64,000 nucleotides of DNA from Desulfobacteraceae bacterium (GCA_016744295.1 JADGEQ010000026.1:1-64000); one strand, 5' to 3'. Shown: positions 17,656 through 26,778, counted from the stretch's first letter. A program made the numbers and translations. The notes: a model not told the origin generated them from the letters alone.

Positions 17656-19647
17656 CTATTTTTTGGGTGCCGTTTCTACACCATCCTCTTCAGCTTTAAG
17701 GATCCCTCTTTCCATAAAATCATCTGCCACGTAATCCAGACCCATTTCACATAGGGATTCCCGGGTGGGAATACCCTGTTCATTCCATCCCTTGAATTTG
17801 TAATAGGTATCTAAAAGTTCTTTTTCAAGTTCGGGGAACCGCTTTTTCCAATGGTCCTCGGGCGGTTTTTCATCTTTACGCCTCATACCTCTTCTTACAT
17901 TTATGGCACGGACCAGGGTTCTGTATCGTTTGGCGGCCTGGGAGAGAGATTCTTCATCCATTTCAATCCCGGCTCCCGCCGAAATAAATTTCGGATAGTT
18001 ATGAATATGATAGGGCGGTTTTAAAGGAAAGGAGGAAAGCCCGGCACACTGACCAAGGGCATCATCGATATAGTGCATCTTTTCCTGCCAGTCAACAATT
18101 TCACAACACATATCAACGGTGGGATAAAAGGGCATGGAGTTTTCACCCCGGGGTTCCCAGTCCAGAAAATACTGTTTGAACTTTTCATCTGGCACATGGA
18201 ACCAGTCTTTTACAAAGGCTTCCCTGTGCTCCAACTTGGGATAGGGAGCCTGGGGAAACTGTCCTTCAATCTGGGTAATGTTCATCTTTTCACCGGTACA
18301 ATACATGAGAAAATAGATGGGGTTCAACATGGAAAGTTTGAGGGGCAGCTGCTCATGTTTTTTAATATTATTATGGGCAAAGGCTTCGGCCCCGTTGCCA
18401 ATTTTTTGGGCTGCCCAGTATGTTCCTTCCGCCAGCACATCCCCGATGCCTTCCCTGTTCACAATCATGTCCAGCAAATAGTAAAATTTACCTTCATTGT
18501 CCTCGGGAAGTCCGGGAAAATCATCCGCCGTCAGAATTCCCTCTTCAAGAAGTTCAAGGGCAAAGGCCATCACCTGGGGAGCGGAAAATCCATCCAGCCC
18601 GTACTCAGTTGCTCGCTGGGCAATTTTCAACCCGAAATCCAGATCTGAAAAAGCCCCCATTGTATAGGTGAGTTTTGTAAAGCATTTCATCATATAGGTG
18701 GGCAGTCCCGGCATGGAAATGGTTGCCCCGCAGGTCATGGGACAATTGTAGCAGGAGATCAGCCTTGTCCTGGCCTTTTCCATTGTCTCCAGCCAATCCC
18801 TTGCAACCTCATCGGTCCAGAATCCTTTTCGCCGGATTCTGGAATTGCCCCACATAAAATTTTCAGTATGCCATTTTTCATCATGAACCTTCATCTCCTG
18901 GGGTGAACCCAGGCCCGCCAATATGGGCATTACCCCTGGAATCGGGTTGTCATTTCTAAGCTTTATATATTCCATGACCTCATTGCAAAGTTCCATGTAT
19001 TCCCCAGGCTTTGCAACATTGATATCCTTTGTGCCCCGGACAACAATGGCCTTAACCCCCTTGTCTCCCATGACAGCCCCGATACCCCCCCGACTGGCAC
19101 TGGATCGGCCCTGTTCGATGGAGGCATAAAAAACCCTGTTTTCACCGGCCTTGCCAATGGCAGCCACCTGGAGCTTGGGCTGTTTTAGCTCTGTTCGAAT
19201 CAGTTCGGCGGTTTCAATGGCCCCCTTCCCCTTTAAATGGGCGGCATCCCTCAATTCCACCTGGTCATTGTTGATATACAGATAAACCAAGCGTTCGGAC
19301 TTGCCCCGAAAAACCACCTTGTCAAGCCCGGCATACTTCAATTCCGGCGCAAAAAATCCCCCCATCATGGAAAATGCCATCAACTGGGTCTGGGGAGATA
19401 TGGTGGAAACAATGGTGCGGTTACAGCCGACTGCCGGGGTGCCGCACAAAAGGCCGGCACTGAAAATCAACAGATTCTCGGGGGAAAAGGCATCCGCCTC
19501 GGGGGGAACCCTGTCCCATAATAGTTTGGCATTGGTACCCAAACCTCCCAGATATAGCGCTGTATCCCTGGGGTCGGTTGCAACCTTCTCAATATTTCCC
19601 CGGGTTAGATCAATTTCTAAATTAAACCCTGTTTCTGCGTACCTCAT
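17656..19647 (-). CDS. bamB: BamB, tungsten catalytic subunit of class II benzoyl-CoA reductase
   Basis: A 663-residue aldehyde:ferredoxin oxidoreductase family protein. The N-terminal domain has L-Y-L-G-G-L-G-T-N-A-K and S-A-G-L-L-C-G-T-P as in AOR, and R-G-G-I-G-A-V-M-G-D-K-G-V-K-A lies near 185-199. A C-Y-N-C-P-M-T-C-G cluster near 297-305 binds 4Fe-4S close to the tungstopterin. In this family BamB reduces benzoyl-CoA to cyclohexa-1,5-diene-1-carbonyl-CoA without ATP, in the cytosol. It heads the bamBCDEFGHI order known from obligate anaerobes, which makes this role much more likely than aldehyde oxidation. A sigma70-like promoter lies about 135 bases upstream. Length and motifs are intact. 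Confidence 0.92.
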   Translation of the reverse strand: MRYAETGFNLEIDLTRGNIEKVATDPRDTALYLGGLGTNAKLLWDRVPPEADAFSPENLLIFSAGLLCGTPAVGCNRTIVSTISPQTQLMAFSMMGGFFAPELKYAGLDKVVFRGKSERLVYLYINNDQVELRDAAHLKGKGAIETAELIRTELKQPKLQVAAIGKAGENRVFYASIEQGRSSASRGGIGAVMGDKGVKAIVVRGTKDINVAKPGEYMELCNEVMEYIKLRNDNPIPGVMPILAGLGSPQEMKVHDEKWHTENFMWGNSRIRRKGFWTDEVARDWLETMEKARTRLISCYNCPMTCGATISMPGLPTYMMKCFTKLTYTMGAFSDLDFGLKIAQRATEYGLDGFSAPQVMAFALELLEEGILTADDFPGLPEDNEGKFYYLLDMIVNREGIGDVLAEGTYWAAQKIGNGAEAFAHNNIKKHEQLPLKLSMLNPIYFLMYCTGEKMNITQIEGQFPQAPYPKLEHREAFVKDWFHVPDEKFKQYFLDWEPRGENSMPFYPTVDMCCEIVDWQEKMHYIDDALGQCAGLSSFPLKPPYHIHNYPKFISAGAGIEMDEESLSQAAKRYRTLVRAINVRRGMRRKDEKPPEDHWKKRFPELEKELLDTYYKFKGWNEQGIPTRESLCEMGLDYVADDFMERGILKAEEDGVETAPKK

Positions 19648-19780
19648 TATTTTTCCCCTTCTATATTACCTGAATCCTGAAGTTATTTTCCCATCAATCT
19701 ATTTGCCATAAACTCAGGGCCTAGTAAGCCTTGTATACCGAAACAAATGCGGCTCCCCCCATCCGGTACAATGTGATTAT

Positions 19781-19809
19781 ATATAAGCTACAACATAACT
19801 ACGTGTCAA
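19781..19809 (-). promoter_or_regulatory. Predicted promoter of bamB-I
   Basis: Reading leftwards, TTGACA (19804-19809) and TTATAT (19781-19786) are 17 bases apart, inside the 304-base gap before bamB. An alternative -10 (TATATA) overlaps it. The -35 and the next bases (TTGACACGTAG) resemble those of the bcr-like operon promoter (TTGACGTGTAG). Confidence 0.6.
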
Positions 19810-19951
19810 GGGGAAATTGGTTTTTTTTCCAAAAGGAAACTGCCATGATCCTGTCCGGCAAATAAGGAGGGAACAACCTTACACCATGCGGGTTCCACCT
19901 ATCTGAAATCCCATGGGTGACATCACCTGCAATGCCGTGTTTGCGGATCAA

Positions 19952-20605
19952 TTATTCATACCAGGTTAAAATTTCATTTAAGGGTGCCCGGTCTGTTCGA
20001 ATTTGGTTCTCCGGGGCCACCTCATTTTCGTACCCAAGGGCAATGGCCAACAGCACTTTTTTATCTTGGGAAATGTTTAATGCATCACCAATCTCATCTC
20101 CGTAGTCTGTTACAAGGCCAATGGGGCATGTTGAAATCCCTTTTTCTTCTGCGGCAAGAAGAAGATAGGAGACCGAGAGCCCCACATCCAGATATCGTAA
20201 TTCCGGAAAAATTTTATCGATTACAACAATGATGACCACGGGAGCACCGTAGAAAGAACAACTACCCTCTTCAATGAACCGGTTAAAGGGCAGGTTTAAT
20301 TTTTCAATCTGGGGTCCCATGACCTTTAATGCATCTTTGCTTCGCTTTGAATATTTGTCTGGTAAGGGTTCTGTTGTTCCAGGCCCGCAACTTACATTTT
20401 TTATTGAATGGAGTTTTTTCAAAGATCGAATCAGCCGGTCTTTTTCTTCACCGTAGGTCACCACATATTCCCAGGGCTGAAGATTGATGGCAGAAGGAGC
20501 CAAGCCCGCCGATTGGATCACCTGTTCAATATCAGCCCGTAAAACCGGTTTGTCCAGATAATTTCTTACACTTTTTCTCTGCTGCATCAGCCTTTGAATA
20601 TCCAT
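19952..20605 (-). CDS. Nitroreductase-family flavoprotein
   Basis: A 217-residue nitroreductase-fold protein. It starts M-D-I-Q-R-L-M-Q-Q-R-K-S-V-R-N-Y, with the R-K-S-V-R FMN-phosphate motif at 10-14, then A-P-S-A-I-N-L-Q-P-W near 36-45, and a C-terminal E-E-K-G-I-S-T-C-P-I-G segment. These enzymes use FMN and NAD(P)H or ferredoxin to reduce nitro, enone or flavin substrates. The specific substrate cannot be told. Its ATG overlaps the stop of the 118-residue gene upstream, so the two are translationally coupled. Both sit between the ring-opening hydrolase and bamB, so a role in processing a ring intermediate or electron carrier is plausible but unproven. Confidence 0.82.
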   Translation of the reverse strand: MDIQRLMQQRKSVRNYLDKPVLRADIEQVIQSAGLAPSAINLQPWEYVVTYGEEKDRLIRSLKKLHSIKNVSCGPGTTEPLPDKYSKRSKDALKVMGPQIEKLNLPFNRFIEEGSCSFYGAPVVIIVVIDKIFPELRYLDVGLSVSYLLLAAEEKGISTCPIGLVTDYGDEIGDALNISQDKKVLLAIALGYENEVAPENQIRTDRAPLNEILTWYE

Positions 20606-20961
20606 TATCCAAGCCTTTTGCGCGGTATGACCTCGATCCAGGCCTCTTCCTGGAAGACATCTGCCAGCTTTTTCGAAAGTGCCGTAAGTTCTTCAATCCC
20701 AGGGGTTTCCACCACCAGATCCACCCCATCCAGAACCTTTAGTCGCCCATATGCCTGGAAAATTTCAACCGCCTTAACCACATCTGCGGTGAACCATCCC
20801 TTCATTCGCTTTAAAAGTTCGTCACCCTTTAAAGCACTTTCTATCCTAAGATCCACATTGCGATTCTTTGCTTCCCACCCGATCACAGCCGGCCGGGTTA
20901 TCACAGGTCGAACCGGATCATGCACGGCTGCACACTTAAACCATAGCATTGCTCTTTCCAT
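20605..20961 (-). CDS. Conserved-looking 118-aa protein of unknown function
   Basis: I do not recognise this 118-residue protein. It has one W-F-K-C near the start, mixed alpha/beta character, no signal peptide and no cysteine motif. The end is basic (I-P-R-K-R-L-G). It begins at an ATG with a GGAGGTG site 6 bases upstream and ends on the start codon of the nitroreductase gene, so both products are probably made together and may interact. A long hairpin lies immediately upstream at 20979-21022. It is enclosed by benzoyl-CoA pathway genes, and its function is otherwise open. Confidence 0.7.
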   Translation of the reverse strand: MERAMLWFKCAAVHDPVRPVITRPAVIGWEAKNRNVDLRIESALKGDELLKRMKGWFTADVVKAVEIFQAYGRLKVLDGVDLVVETPGIEELTALSKKLADVFQEEAWIEVIPRKRLG

Positions 20962-20978
20962 GGATCACCTCCAAAATT

Positions 20979-21022
20979 AATTTATGGTTCAACCCCAGAA
21001 AAGAGGGATTGAACCATAAATT
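20979..21022. terminator. Long hairpin between bamA and the 118-aa gene
   Basis: Perfect 14-bp arms (20979-20992 and 21009-21022), extended inwards by ccc/ggg after one mismatch, leave an 8- to 9-base loop. It follows the bamA stop by 74 bases. A weak U-rich run (TTAATTTTGG) comes after it on the coding strand, so it may be a partial terminator or RNA-processing site within the block. Confidence 0.55.
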
Positions 21023-21095
21023 ATGTGTTACTTGCTTTGTGTCTTATTTTGTAGTGTCATCAGCTCTGCTGCTTCTATCTTATACTGCTTGTATC

Positions 21096-22232
21096 TTATT
21101 CCTTGGGTTTGCCCATTACACTGGCATACATCTCATCATCCCATAGCTGGGAATCCGCAACATTCTGACGGAATTTGATAAAATCGATGGTATCCTGGCC
21201 AGTGATTTTTTTGGTGTTGAATGCGCCAAAACCAAGGAAAGCCTCGCCTCCCATGTTAGCCGCCAACCAATGTCTATGATCATTTTTCATTGTGTCCCAG
21301 AAAAATTTCTTTTTCTGGCGGATACCGTCAATGGACTTGATCAGGCAGCCGGGGAAAAGGTTGGCAAACTTCCAGATAACATTGTTGACCTCTTTATCCA
21401 GCAATTCAAAGTCGGCATTGGCCTGGTGCTGTTTAATAAGGGCCCGGCCATCCTTGAGATCCTGGCCGGATTTATATTCGCCGTAGACGATTTCACCATC
21501 TTCCACATATTTGTCCGTGATAATGGTGGGATTTCTCACCCATTCACCATCAATTTTAAGGACGGGAACCACCTTGGAGATCATACCCTTGGCTTTCATC
21601 TTATAGGAAGACCACATTTCACAGGATACACAATTCCACATGGCATCTTCAGCAGTGAGAAACCAGGGAAGAAAATCCGAAGATCCACCGGCAGGGGCAG
21701 ACCCGTGCTTGGGACCTGCCTGACCAAAGATGGCAAGATCTGAAGACACGGCGATATCACAGGCAAGCCCGATTTCCTGACCACCGGCAACCCGCATACC
21801 GTTCACCCGGCAGACAACCGGTTTTTTGCAGGCAAGGATGGAATCAACCATGTGATTAAACAGTTCCATGTACTGACCATATTCATCACATCTTTTAGAG
21901 TAGAACTCAGAATATTCCTTGGTGTTTCCACCGGTGCAAAAAGAATAGGGGCCCACGCCCGTAAACACAACCGCCACAACGCTTCTGTCCAGGGATGCGT
22001 TTTCAAATCCGGCAATCACCCCCTTTACCATATCCGTTGTGTAGGAATTAAATTGTTTGGGGTTGTTCATTGTAATCCAGGCCACAAACAATTTTGGCGT
22101 CACATTTCCGTCTGGGTCGGTTAATGGTTTTTTCTCATAGATCACACAGGGGGCTTCTGTTCCCCAATGGGGGTTTCTATGCAATGCATGATCCTTTACC
22201 TCGTTCTCCCTTGGCATCCACTCAAGACTCAT
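21096..22232 (-). CDS. bamA: 6-oxocyclohex-1-ene-1-carbonyl-CoA hydrolase
   Basis: A 378-residue crotonase-fold hydrolase, the ring-cleaving enzyme of anaerobic benzoyl-CoA degradation. It adds water and opens the ring to 3-hydroxypimeloyl-CoA. The sequence has the family's long N-terminal W-M-P-R-E-N-E-V-K-D-H-A-L region. The oxyanion-hole region is V-C-R-V-N-G-M-R-V-A-G-G-Q-E-I-G-L-A-C-D-I-A around 140-162, then F-G-Q-A-G-P-K-H-G-S. It is about 100 residues longer than ordinary enoyl-CoA hydratases, as expected for BamA/Oah. The start ATG has an AAAGGAG site. It lies downstream of the SDR and dehydrogenase genes of the same pathway and is a widely used marker for anaerobic aromatic degradation. 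Confidence 0.94.
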   Translation of the reverse strand: MSLEWMPRENEVKDHALHRNPHWGTEAPCVIYEKKPLTDPDGNVTPKLFVAWITMNNPKQFNSYTTDMVKGVIAGFENASLDRSVVAVVFTGVGPYSFCTGGNTKEYSEFYSKRCDEYGQYMELFNHMVDSILACKKPVVCRVNGMRVAGGQEIGLACDIAVSSDLAIFGQAGPKHGSAPAGGSSDFLPWFLTAEDAMWNCVSCEMWSSYKMKAKGMISKVVPVLKIDGEWVRNPTIITDKYVEDGEIVYGEYKSGQDLKDGRALIKQHQANADFELLDKEVNNVIWKFANLFPGCLIKSIDGIRQKKKFFWDTMKNDHRHWLAANMGGEAFLGFGAFNTKKITGQDTIDFIKFRQNVADSQLWDDEMYASVMGKPKE

Positions 22233-22317
22233 ATTCCATCTCCTTTTGTATTCAAATAAAATTGTGTTTCACGAAAACAATAATGATTTATTCAATAATG
22301 ATCTAACCAATAATACC

Positions 22318-23067
22318 CTAACCTATATACCCGCCATCTACACCCAGAACCTGGCCTGTGATATAACTTGCATCATCCGAGGCCAGAAAGACAAAGGCAG
22401 GAGCAATCTCTTCGGGCTCGGCAAACCGGCCCAGCTGAATTCTGCCCTCATAGATTTTTTTCAATTTTTCATCGGTCTGGAGCTTACCGGTCATTTCTGT
22501 TTTTGTAATACCGGGACAGATCACATTTACATTGATGCCATACCGGCCAAGCTCCCGGGAGGCTGATTTTGTAAACCCAATGATACCGGCCTTTGCAGAA
22601 GCATAGTTGATCTGGCCGATGGTGCCGAAGATACCGGCGGTTGAAATCACATTTATGATCTTGCCATATTTTTGTTCTTTCATGTGGCGGCCGGCGGCCT
22701 GGGTGGTATTAAAGGCGGCTTTCAGATGAATATTGATAATTGCATCCCAGTCCTCTTCCTTCATTTTAAGCAGCATGGAAGGTTTGGAAACACCGGCATT
22801 GTTCACAACAATATCAACCCCGCCCAATTGCTCCACACACGCTTCAACCATGTTCTGGGCACTGTCATAATTTGCAACATCCGCTGCAACCGCAACTGCC
22901 CGGCGGCCAAGTGCTTCAATCTCGGCGCAGGTTTCCTTGGCGGCCGCATCATTGGAATGATAGTTGACCAGAACATCGGCCCCCTCTTGTGCATACATCA
23001 GGGCAATGGCTTTTCCGATTCCCCGGCTTCCACCGGTAACAATGGCTTTTTTTCCTTCTAGTTTCAT
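22318..23067 (-). CDS. Short-chain dehydrogenase/reductase (FabG-like)
   Basis: A 249-residue classical SDR. It has the Rossmann motif T-G-G-S-R-G-I-G at 10-17, N-N-A-G near 90, a catalytic Ser-Tyr-Lys set with I-S-T-A-G and Y-A-S-A-K near 142-159, and a C-terminal Y-I-T-G-Q-V-L-G-V-D-G-G. It would oxidise or reduce a hydroxy/keto acyl thioester with NAD(P)H. Its closest look-alikes are 3-oxoacyl-ACP reductases, but its place between bamA and bamQ suggests a CoA-linked step, for example 3-hydroxypimeloyl-CoA oxidation after ring opening. That assignment is an inference. It starts 22 bases after the bamQ stop. Confidence 0.88.
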   Translation of the reverse strand: MKLEGKKAIVTGGSRGIGKAIALMYAQEGADVLVNYHSNDAAAKETCAEIEALGRRAVAVAADVANYDSAQNMVEACVEQLGGVDIVVNNAGVSKPSMLLKMKEEDWDAIINIHLKAAFNTTQAAGRHMKEQKYGKIINVISTAGIFGTIGQINYASAKAGIIGFTKSASRELGRYGINVNVICPGITKTEMTGKLQTDEKLKKIYEGRIQLGRFAEPEEIAPAFVFLASDDASYITGQVLGVDGGYIG

Positions 23068-23089
23068 GTGTCAAATCCTTATGCTTAGA

Positions 23090-24202
23090 TTAAAAATCAG
23101 GTACAAGTACTATTCTCTGGTCCGGCGACTTTTTATGGGCTTCGTCAAAGCTTTCAACGATGGTACCCATGGGTCTGGTCTGGACGAACTCTTCAAAATT
23201 TATTTTTTTACTGGTGATCATATTTAATACAGACGGATAGTATTCAGGCAAACATCCCCAGGAACCGATGAGCTCTGCATCAAATGCCATGAGTCTTGAA
23301 ATGGAATACTCAACCTTGTGGGGACCAAATCCCACAACCACCATTTTTCCGGTAAAGCTTAACAGGGCAAGGCCCAGTTCCTGGCCGGGTTTAGTGCCGG
23401 AAACTTCAAAAATTTTCCAGCCGGTTGAAGGCAGTCCATTCTCTTTTCTGAATGCTTTCAGCTCCCCGGAAATTTCCCTGGGGGTTTTACCCATGGAATT
23501 AACCCCAAGATCGGCTCCGTTTTTCAACATGGTATCCAGCCGTTCCTGGTTGATATCAACAGCAACAACCGTGGCGGCTCCCAATGCCTTAAGAACCTGG
23601 ACCATATATTGCCCGACACCGCCCACACCAATCACAATAACATTGTCACCCACTTGAACGTCTGCTCGTTTTGCAGCCTGGAAAGGAGTTGTTGCGGCAT
23701 CTGCCACAACCGCCAATTTTTCCAGAGGAATGCTGCCACGGTTTCTGACCTCACAAAGATCAATGGCAGGAACAGGGATATGGCTTGAAAATCCGCCGTA
23801 AATGCCCATGCTGTTACCCGGCATTTTCTGGGCAAGACACCTGTTTCCCCTTCCCGTTTTACAAAGATGACATTTTCTACAGGGCATGACCGCGGGGATA
23901 ATCACCTCTTTGTCCATCCAGGATTCAACGTCGTAGGCTGCGGCAACTACCCTGCCGGAAATTTCATGTCCAAGGGTGAGGGGGGGTTTGTTTACGGTTG
24001 GCACCCCATGGTAATAATACCCAAGGTCTGTATGACAGATACCGCAGCCAGCAACTTCAACCAAAACGTCTCCAGCTGCAAGTTCGGGCACATCTATCTG
24101 GGTTTTTTCCAATTGTCCAGGTGATACCTCTCCTGTTTCCCTATCCTTTTTAAAGGGACTGACCATTTGCCAGGTCCAAATTTTTTCAGGAACGCTTCCC
24201 AT
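23090..24202 (-). CDS. bamQ: 6-hydroxycyclohex-1-ene-1-carbonyl-CoA dehydrogenase
   Basis: A 370-residue zinc-type alcohol dehydrogenase. It has C-G-I-C-H-T-D and L-G-H-E-I-S-G for the catalytic zinc, C-R-K-C-H-L-C..C for the structural zinc, and G-V-G-G-V-G-Q-Y-M-V-Q for NAD. In the pathway it oxidises the hydrated dienoyl-CoA product to 6-oxocyclohex-1-ene-1-carbonyl-CoA, the substrate of BamA, which lies two genes downstream. The frame stays open to 24259, but the ATG at 24202 has AGGAG 8 bases upstream and matches the usual N-terminus, so I chose it. The dienoyl-CoA hydratase (bamR) that should come before it is not in this window. Confidence 0.9.
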   Translation of the reverse strand: MGSVPEKIWTWQMVSPFKKDRETGEVSPGQLEKTQIDVPELAAGDVLVEVAGCGICHTDLGYYYHGVPTVNKPPLTLGHEISGRVVAAAYDVESWMDKEVIIPAVMPCRKCHLCKTGRGNRCLAQKMPGNSMGIYGGFSSHIPVPAIDLCEVRNRGSIPLEKLAVVADAATTPFQAAKRADVQVGDNVIVIGVGGVGQYMVQVLKALGAATVVAVDINQERLDTMLKNGADLGVNSMGKTPREISGELKAFRKENGLPSTGWKIFEVSGTKPGQELGLALLSFTGKMVVVGFGPHKVEYSISRLMAFDAELIGSWGCLPEYYPSVLNMITSKKINFEEFVQTRPMGTIVESFDEAHKKSPDQRIVLVPDF

Positions 24203-24272
24203 TTTTTTTCTCCTTTTAAAATTTAAAACATCGTCTTTATTTAAAGAGGGAAATCCCATCTAATCACTTTTC

Positions 24273-25592
24273 CTATTCACTTTTCAGAGCCGGTTTAACA
24301 CACCCCATACTTTCCATGAAAACATCCAGTCGTTTTCGGGTTGCCGCTTCATCAAATTCTTCCCCATCCCCCATGTTGCCTTCGTAACTCATTACCTTGT
24401 TGCCCCGCTGGATTAAACCCAGTCGATTTTCCGCGATACCCATGGAAAGCCCTTCGCACCCTCTGTTATAGTGAAGAACAATTCCGTCAACCTTCCAGCG
24501 TTTGGCAATGGCATCCATCATAAGCGTCTTGTATTCCGGACTGTAAAAATGCTGGTATTCCGGTTTGGACAAATGCCAGTCTGCCAGCATGGTACAACAT
24601 TCTTCCCGGGTTGAAGGTTTATGATCCGGCAAGGGCCTGGGAATCATGTCATGATTTTTTTTGTCATAAAGCCACATGCCTTCAAGTCCAAAGGTGTATA
24701 GGGATCCAATGGATACCACCCCCCACTTTTCCATGTGCCGGTATACATTTAGCGATCCCCAGGGGGGCTGGGTGTCGGACATGATCCGTTTCGATTCATT
24801 GGGCACGGCAGCAATCCCCCTATCCACACGATCCTTCACCTCATCATAAAGTTCGTCATAAAAGTCTGCAAAATCAGAATTTGATTTTTGCAATGTGCCA
24901 AAAACATAGAAAGAATAGATGGTTTTTTCATCCAGGGGGGCGGGTTTTGCCCGGTTCAACATGCAGATCTGCGCCCATTTGTTGGTGGACCGCATATCAT
25001 TCCAGGCAGCGTCAATAAAGCGTTCGTCATCAAACTTACGATTTGTTGTTTGCCCAAGCCACTCAATGCCGTCAAGCAGCTGATCTGCCACATATTTTAT
25101 CCGATGGGGATACATTTCGGTTTCAAAGGGGGGATAGGCCCCGACACCAACATCCACCACATAAATGGGAATCCCCCCTTCAAGTTCCGCAGCATTCTGA
25201 TACCATTTTGCATGGGAGCAGCAGATATGCTGACTCCAGCCAAAATCGGGTTTTGGAAATTTCCCCCCAAGGGCATATTTGTCCACAAGGATGGATCCCC
25301 AGTAATTTCTCATATAGGCGCAAAGATCCCGGGCAAACCCAAAGTTTTCAGCCGCTTTCATATATTCTTTTGACAATTGTCTATTAACGGCACAGGAGGC
25401 ACCATAGGGTTCACCGGTCATGCAAAAGACATCATCTCCAAGCCCCGACGGGACCGCATCAAATGCCCAGGCACTTCCCATCCATCGAAGCCCTTTGTTA
25501 TCTTGGGCCCGGGCAAAGTTCCGGTAGAACTTATCCGTTAACTCCTTTGCCTTTGCCCAGCATTTTAAAGGTTCTGTGGGGTATTTTGCCAC
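24273..25592 (-). CDS. bcrB: Benzoyl-CoA reductase BcrB/BzdO-like subunit (HGD-D family)
   Basis: A 439-residue member of the 2-hydroxyacyl-CoA dehydratase/benzoyl-CoA reductase catalytic family. It resembles BcrB/BzdO in length (about 435), in the S-Q-H-I-C-C-S-H-A-K-W region near 143-153 that supplies FeS ligands, and in the late L-H-Y-N-R-G-C-E-G motif near 375-383. In class I reductases BcrB and BcrC form the FeS catalytic heterodimer, activated by the ATPases BcrA/BcrD. Neither ATPase is in the window. It starts at GTG with AGGAG upstream, 43 bases after bcrC. It may be a genuine ring reductase, a dehydratase-like enzyme or a partner of another activator. Confidence 0.78.
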   Translation of the reverse strand: MAKYPTEPLKCWAKAKELTDKFYRNFARAQDNKGLRWMGSAWAFDAVPSGLGDDVFCMTGEPYGASCAVNRQLSKEYMKAAENFGFARDLCAYMRNYWGSILVDKYALGGKFPKPDFGWSQHICCSHAKWYQNAAELEGGIPIYVVDVGVGAYPPFETEMYPHRIKYVADQLLDGIEWLGQTTNRKFDDERFIDAAWNDMRSTNKWAQICMLNRAKPAPLDEKTIYSFYVFGTLQKSNSDFADFYDELYDEVKDRVDRGIAAVPNESKRIMSDTQPPWGSLNVYRHMEKWGVVSIGSLYTFGLEGMWLYDKKNHDMIPRPLPDHKPSTREECCTMLADWHLSKPEYQHFYSPEYKTLMMDAIAKRWKVDGIVLHYNRGCEGLSMGIAENRLGLIQRGNKVMSYEGNMGDGEEFDEAATRKRLDVFMESMGCVKPALKSE

Positions 25593-25635
25593 TTCGGCTC
25601 CTGTTTTGCGAAGACAAGGTCTTCTGCTTTATTAC

Positions 25636-26778
25636 TTACAATGTTTCAAGAAACTCTTCCACGCGGATGGAAAAGCCACCCACAGGCGTGATCACGTCAA
25701 ACTCAAGAAAGCAGGTTGGGATACCCGCCTCTTCCAGTGCTTTTTTTACAAATGGCATATCCATTTCATGGGGGTCACAAAATTTTTGCTGCATCACAAT
25801 GGCCCCGTCGCAGTGAAATTCTTTCGCAAACTTGACAATTTTGTCCATTCGACTTCTTTGGGGCCAGTCCTTTGTGGGACAAGGGGTTCTTGCGCAATAT
25901 CTTGCGGCAATGGCTGTCAGGGGATCATCTGTGCCGCCTTCGGTCTCGTCCCAGAAATATCGGGTCGTGGCACAATGCTCCTCAACAACAACGATTGCAC
26001 CGATTGCCCCTGACTCACCCAGGCGCTCCACCATCTCGATAAAGGCCAGGTCATCATTTTCACTGCCCACAAGGATGAGTCTTTTTCCGGGATTTCCAGG
26101 GGATTTTAATTTAAGTCTTTTATCAGCCAACTGCTTAACCACTTGCTTGGCCACCGGCAGCCATTCCCTGGCATCGGTAAAAAAAGCGGAACAGGTCATA
26201 TACATGCTTTCCACACCCGTAATGGGCGGATTCCCAAGTTTTCTGAATTCATAAATCTGTTTCATGGTTTGCCTGACATCATTCATGAGGGTAATCCCCC
26301 TTTCCAGATCATCATCGCAAATACTTTTCCCGGTCAGTGTTTCAAGCTTTTTGATCAGCAGTTCATATTCACCCTTTAGAAAGGGTATCGCCCTTGGGCT
26401 CTGAACGTGGTTTGGCATGGGCAGATAATGGCTCCACCCCGGATTTCTGTGGATTTCCCAGGATGTAAAAGCCTGCCTCAGATGCAGACAGGACTGGCCA
26501 ATGGTAATCCCGTCCAGATAATCATATTTTCCCTGGAGCCCCTGGGCAAGAACATCACGACAATAGGGACAAAACATTTCAAAAATATGGGACTGGGTAA
26601 TCTCCTGAATCTCGTGGGAACCAAGGATTCTAACCGGCAGTACATCAAATGCGTAATAAATTTCTTCCGGGGCGTAGGTACAAAAGAACCCCACCATTTT
26701 TTTGTTGGTCCTTTTTTTCCAATCCCTCTGGTATTCATGTCTGTTATCATACCATTGTTGAAATTGTTCTATGGACAT
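25636..26778 (-). CDS. bcrC: Benzoyl-CoA reductase BcrC/BzdN-like subunit (HGD-D family)
   Basis: A 380-residue homologue of BcrC/BzdN. Near the start it has V-G-F-F-C-T-Y-A-P-E-E-I-Y-Y-A, typical of the family, then F-C-P-Y-C-R-D near 69-74 and G-A-I-V-M-Q-Q-K-F-C-D-P-H near 325-337. The cysteines should bind one 4Fe-4S cluster of the catalytic pair with BcrB. It is the first large gene of the minus-strand unit that continues through bamQ, the SDR and bamA, an order like the bcr operons of denitrifiers but without bcrA, bcrD and dch. Coexistence with a full class II set 6 kb away is notable. Confidence 0.78.
   Translation of the reverse strand: MSIEQFQQWYDNRHEYQRDWKKRTNKKMVGFFCTYAPEEIYYAFDVLPVRILGSHEIQEITQSHIFEMFCPYCRDVLAQGLQGKYDYLDGITIGQSCLHLRQAFTSWEIHRNPGWSHYLPMPNHVQSPRAIPFLKGEYELLIKKLETLTGKSICDDDLERGITLMNDVRQTMKQIYEFRKLGNPPITGVESMYMTCSAFFTDAREWLPVAKQVVKQLADKRLKLKSPGNPGKRLILVGSENDDLAFIEMVERLGESGAIGAIVVVEEHCATTRYFWDETEGGTDDPLTAIAARYCARTPCPTKDWPQRSRMDKIVKFAKEFHCDGAIVMQQKFCDPHEMDMPFVKKALEEAGIPTCFLEFDVITPVGGFSIRVEEFLETL

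Noticed and set aside
17656..19647. Ordinary aldehyde:ferredoxin oxidoreductase
   Set aside because: The complete bamBCDEFGHI order around it makes the class II benzoyl-CoA reductase role far more likely.
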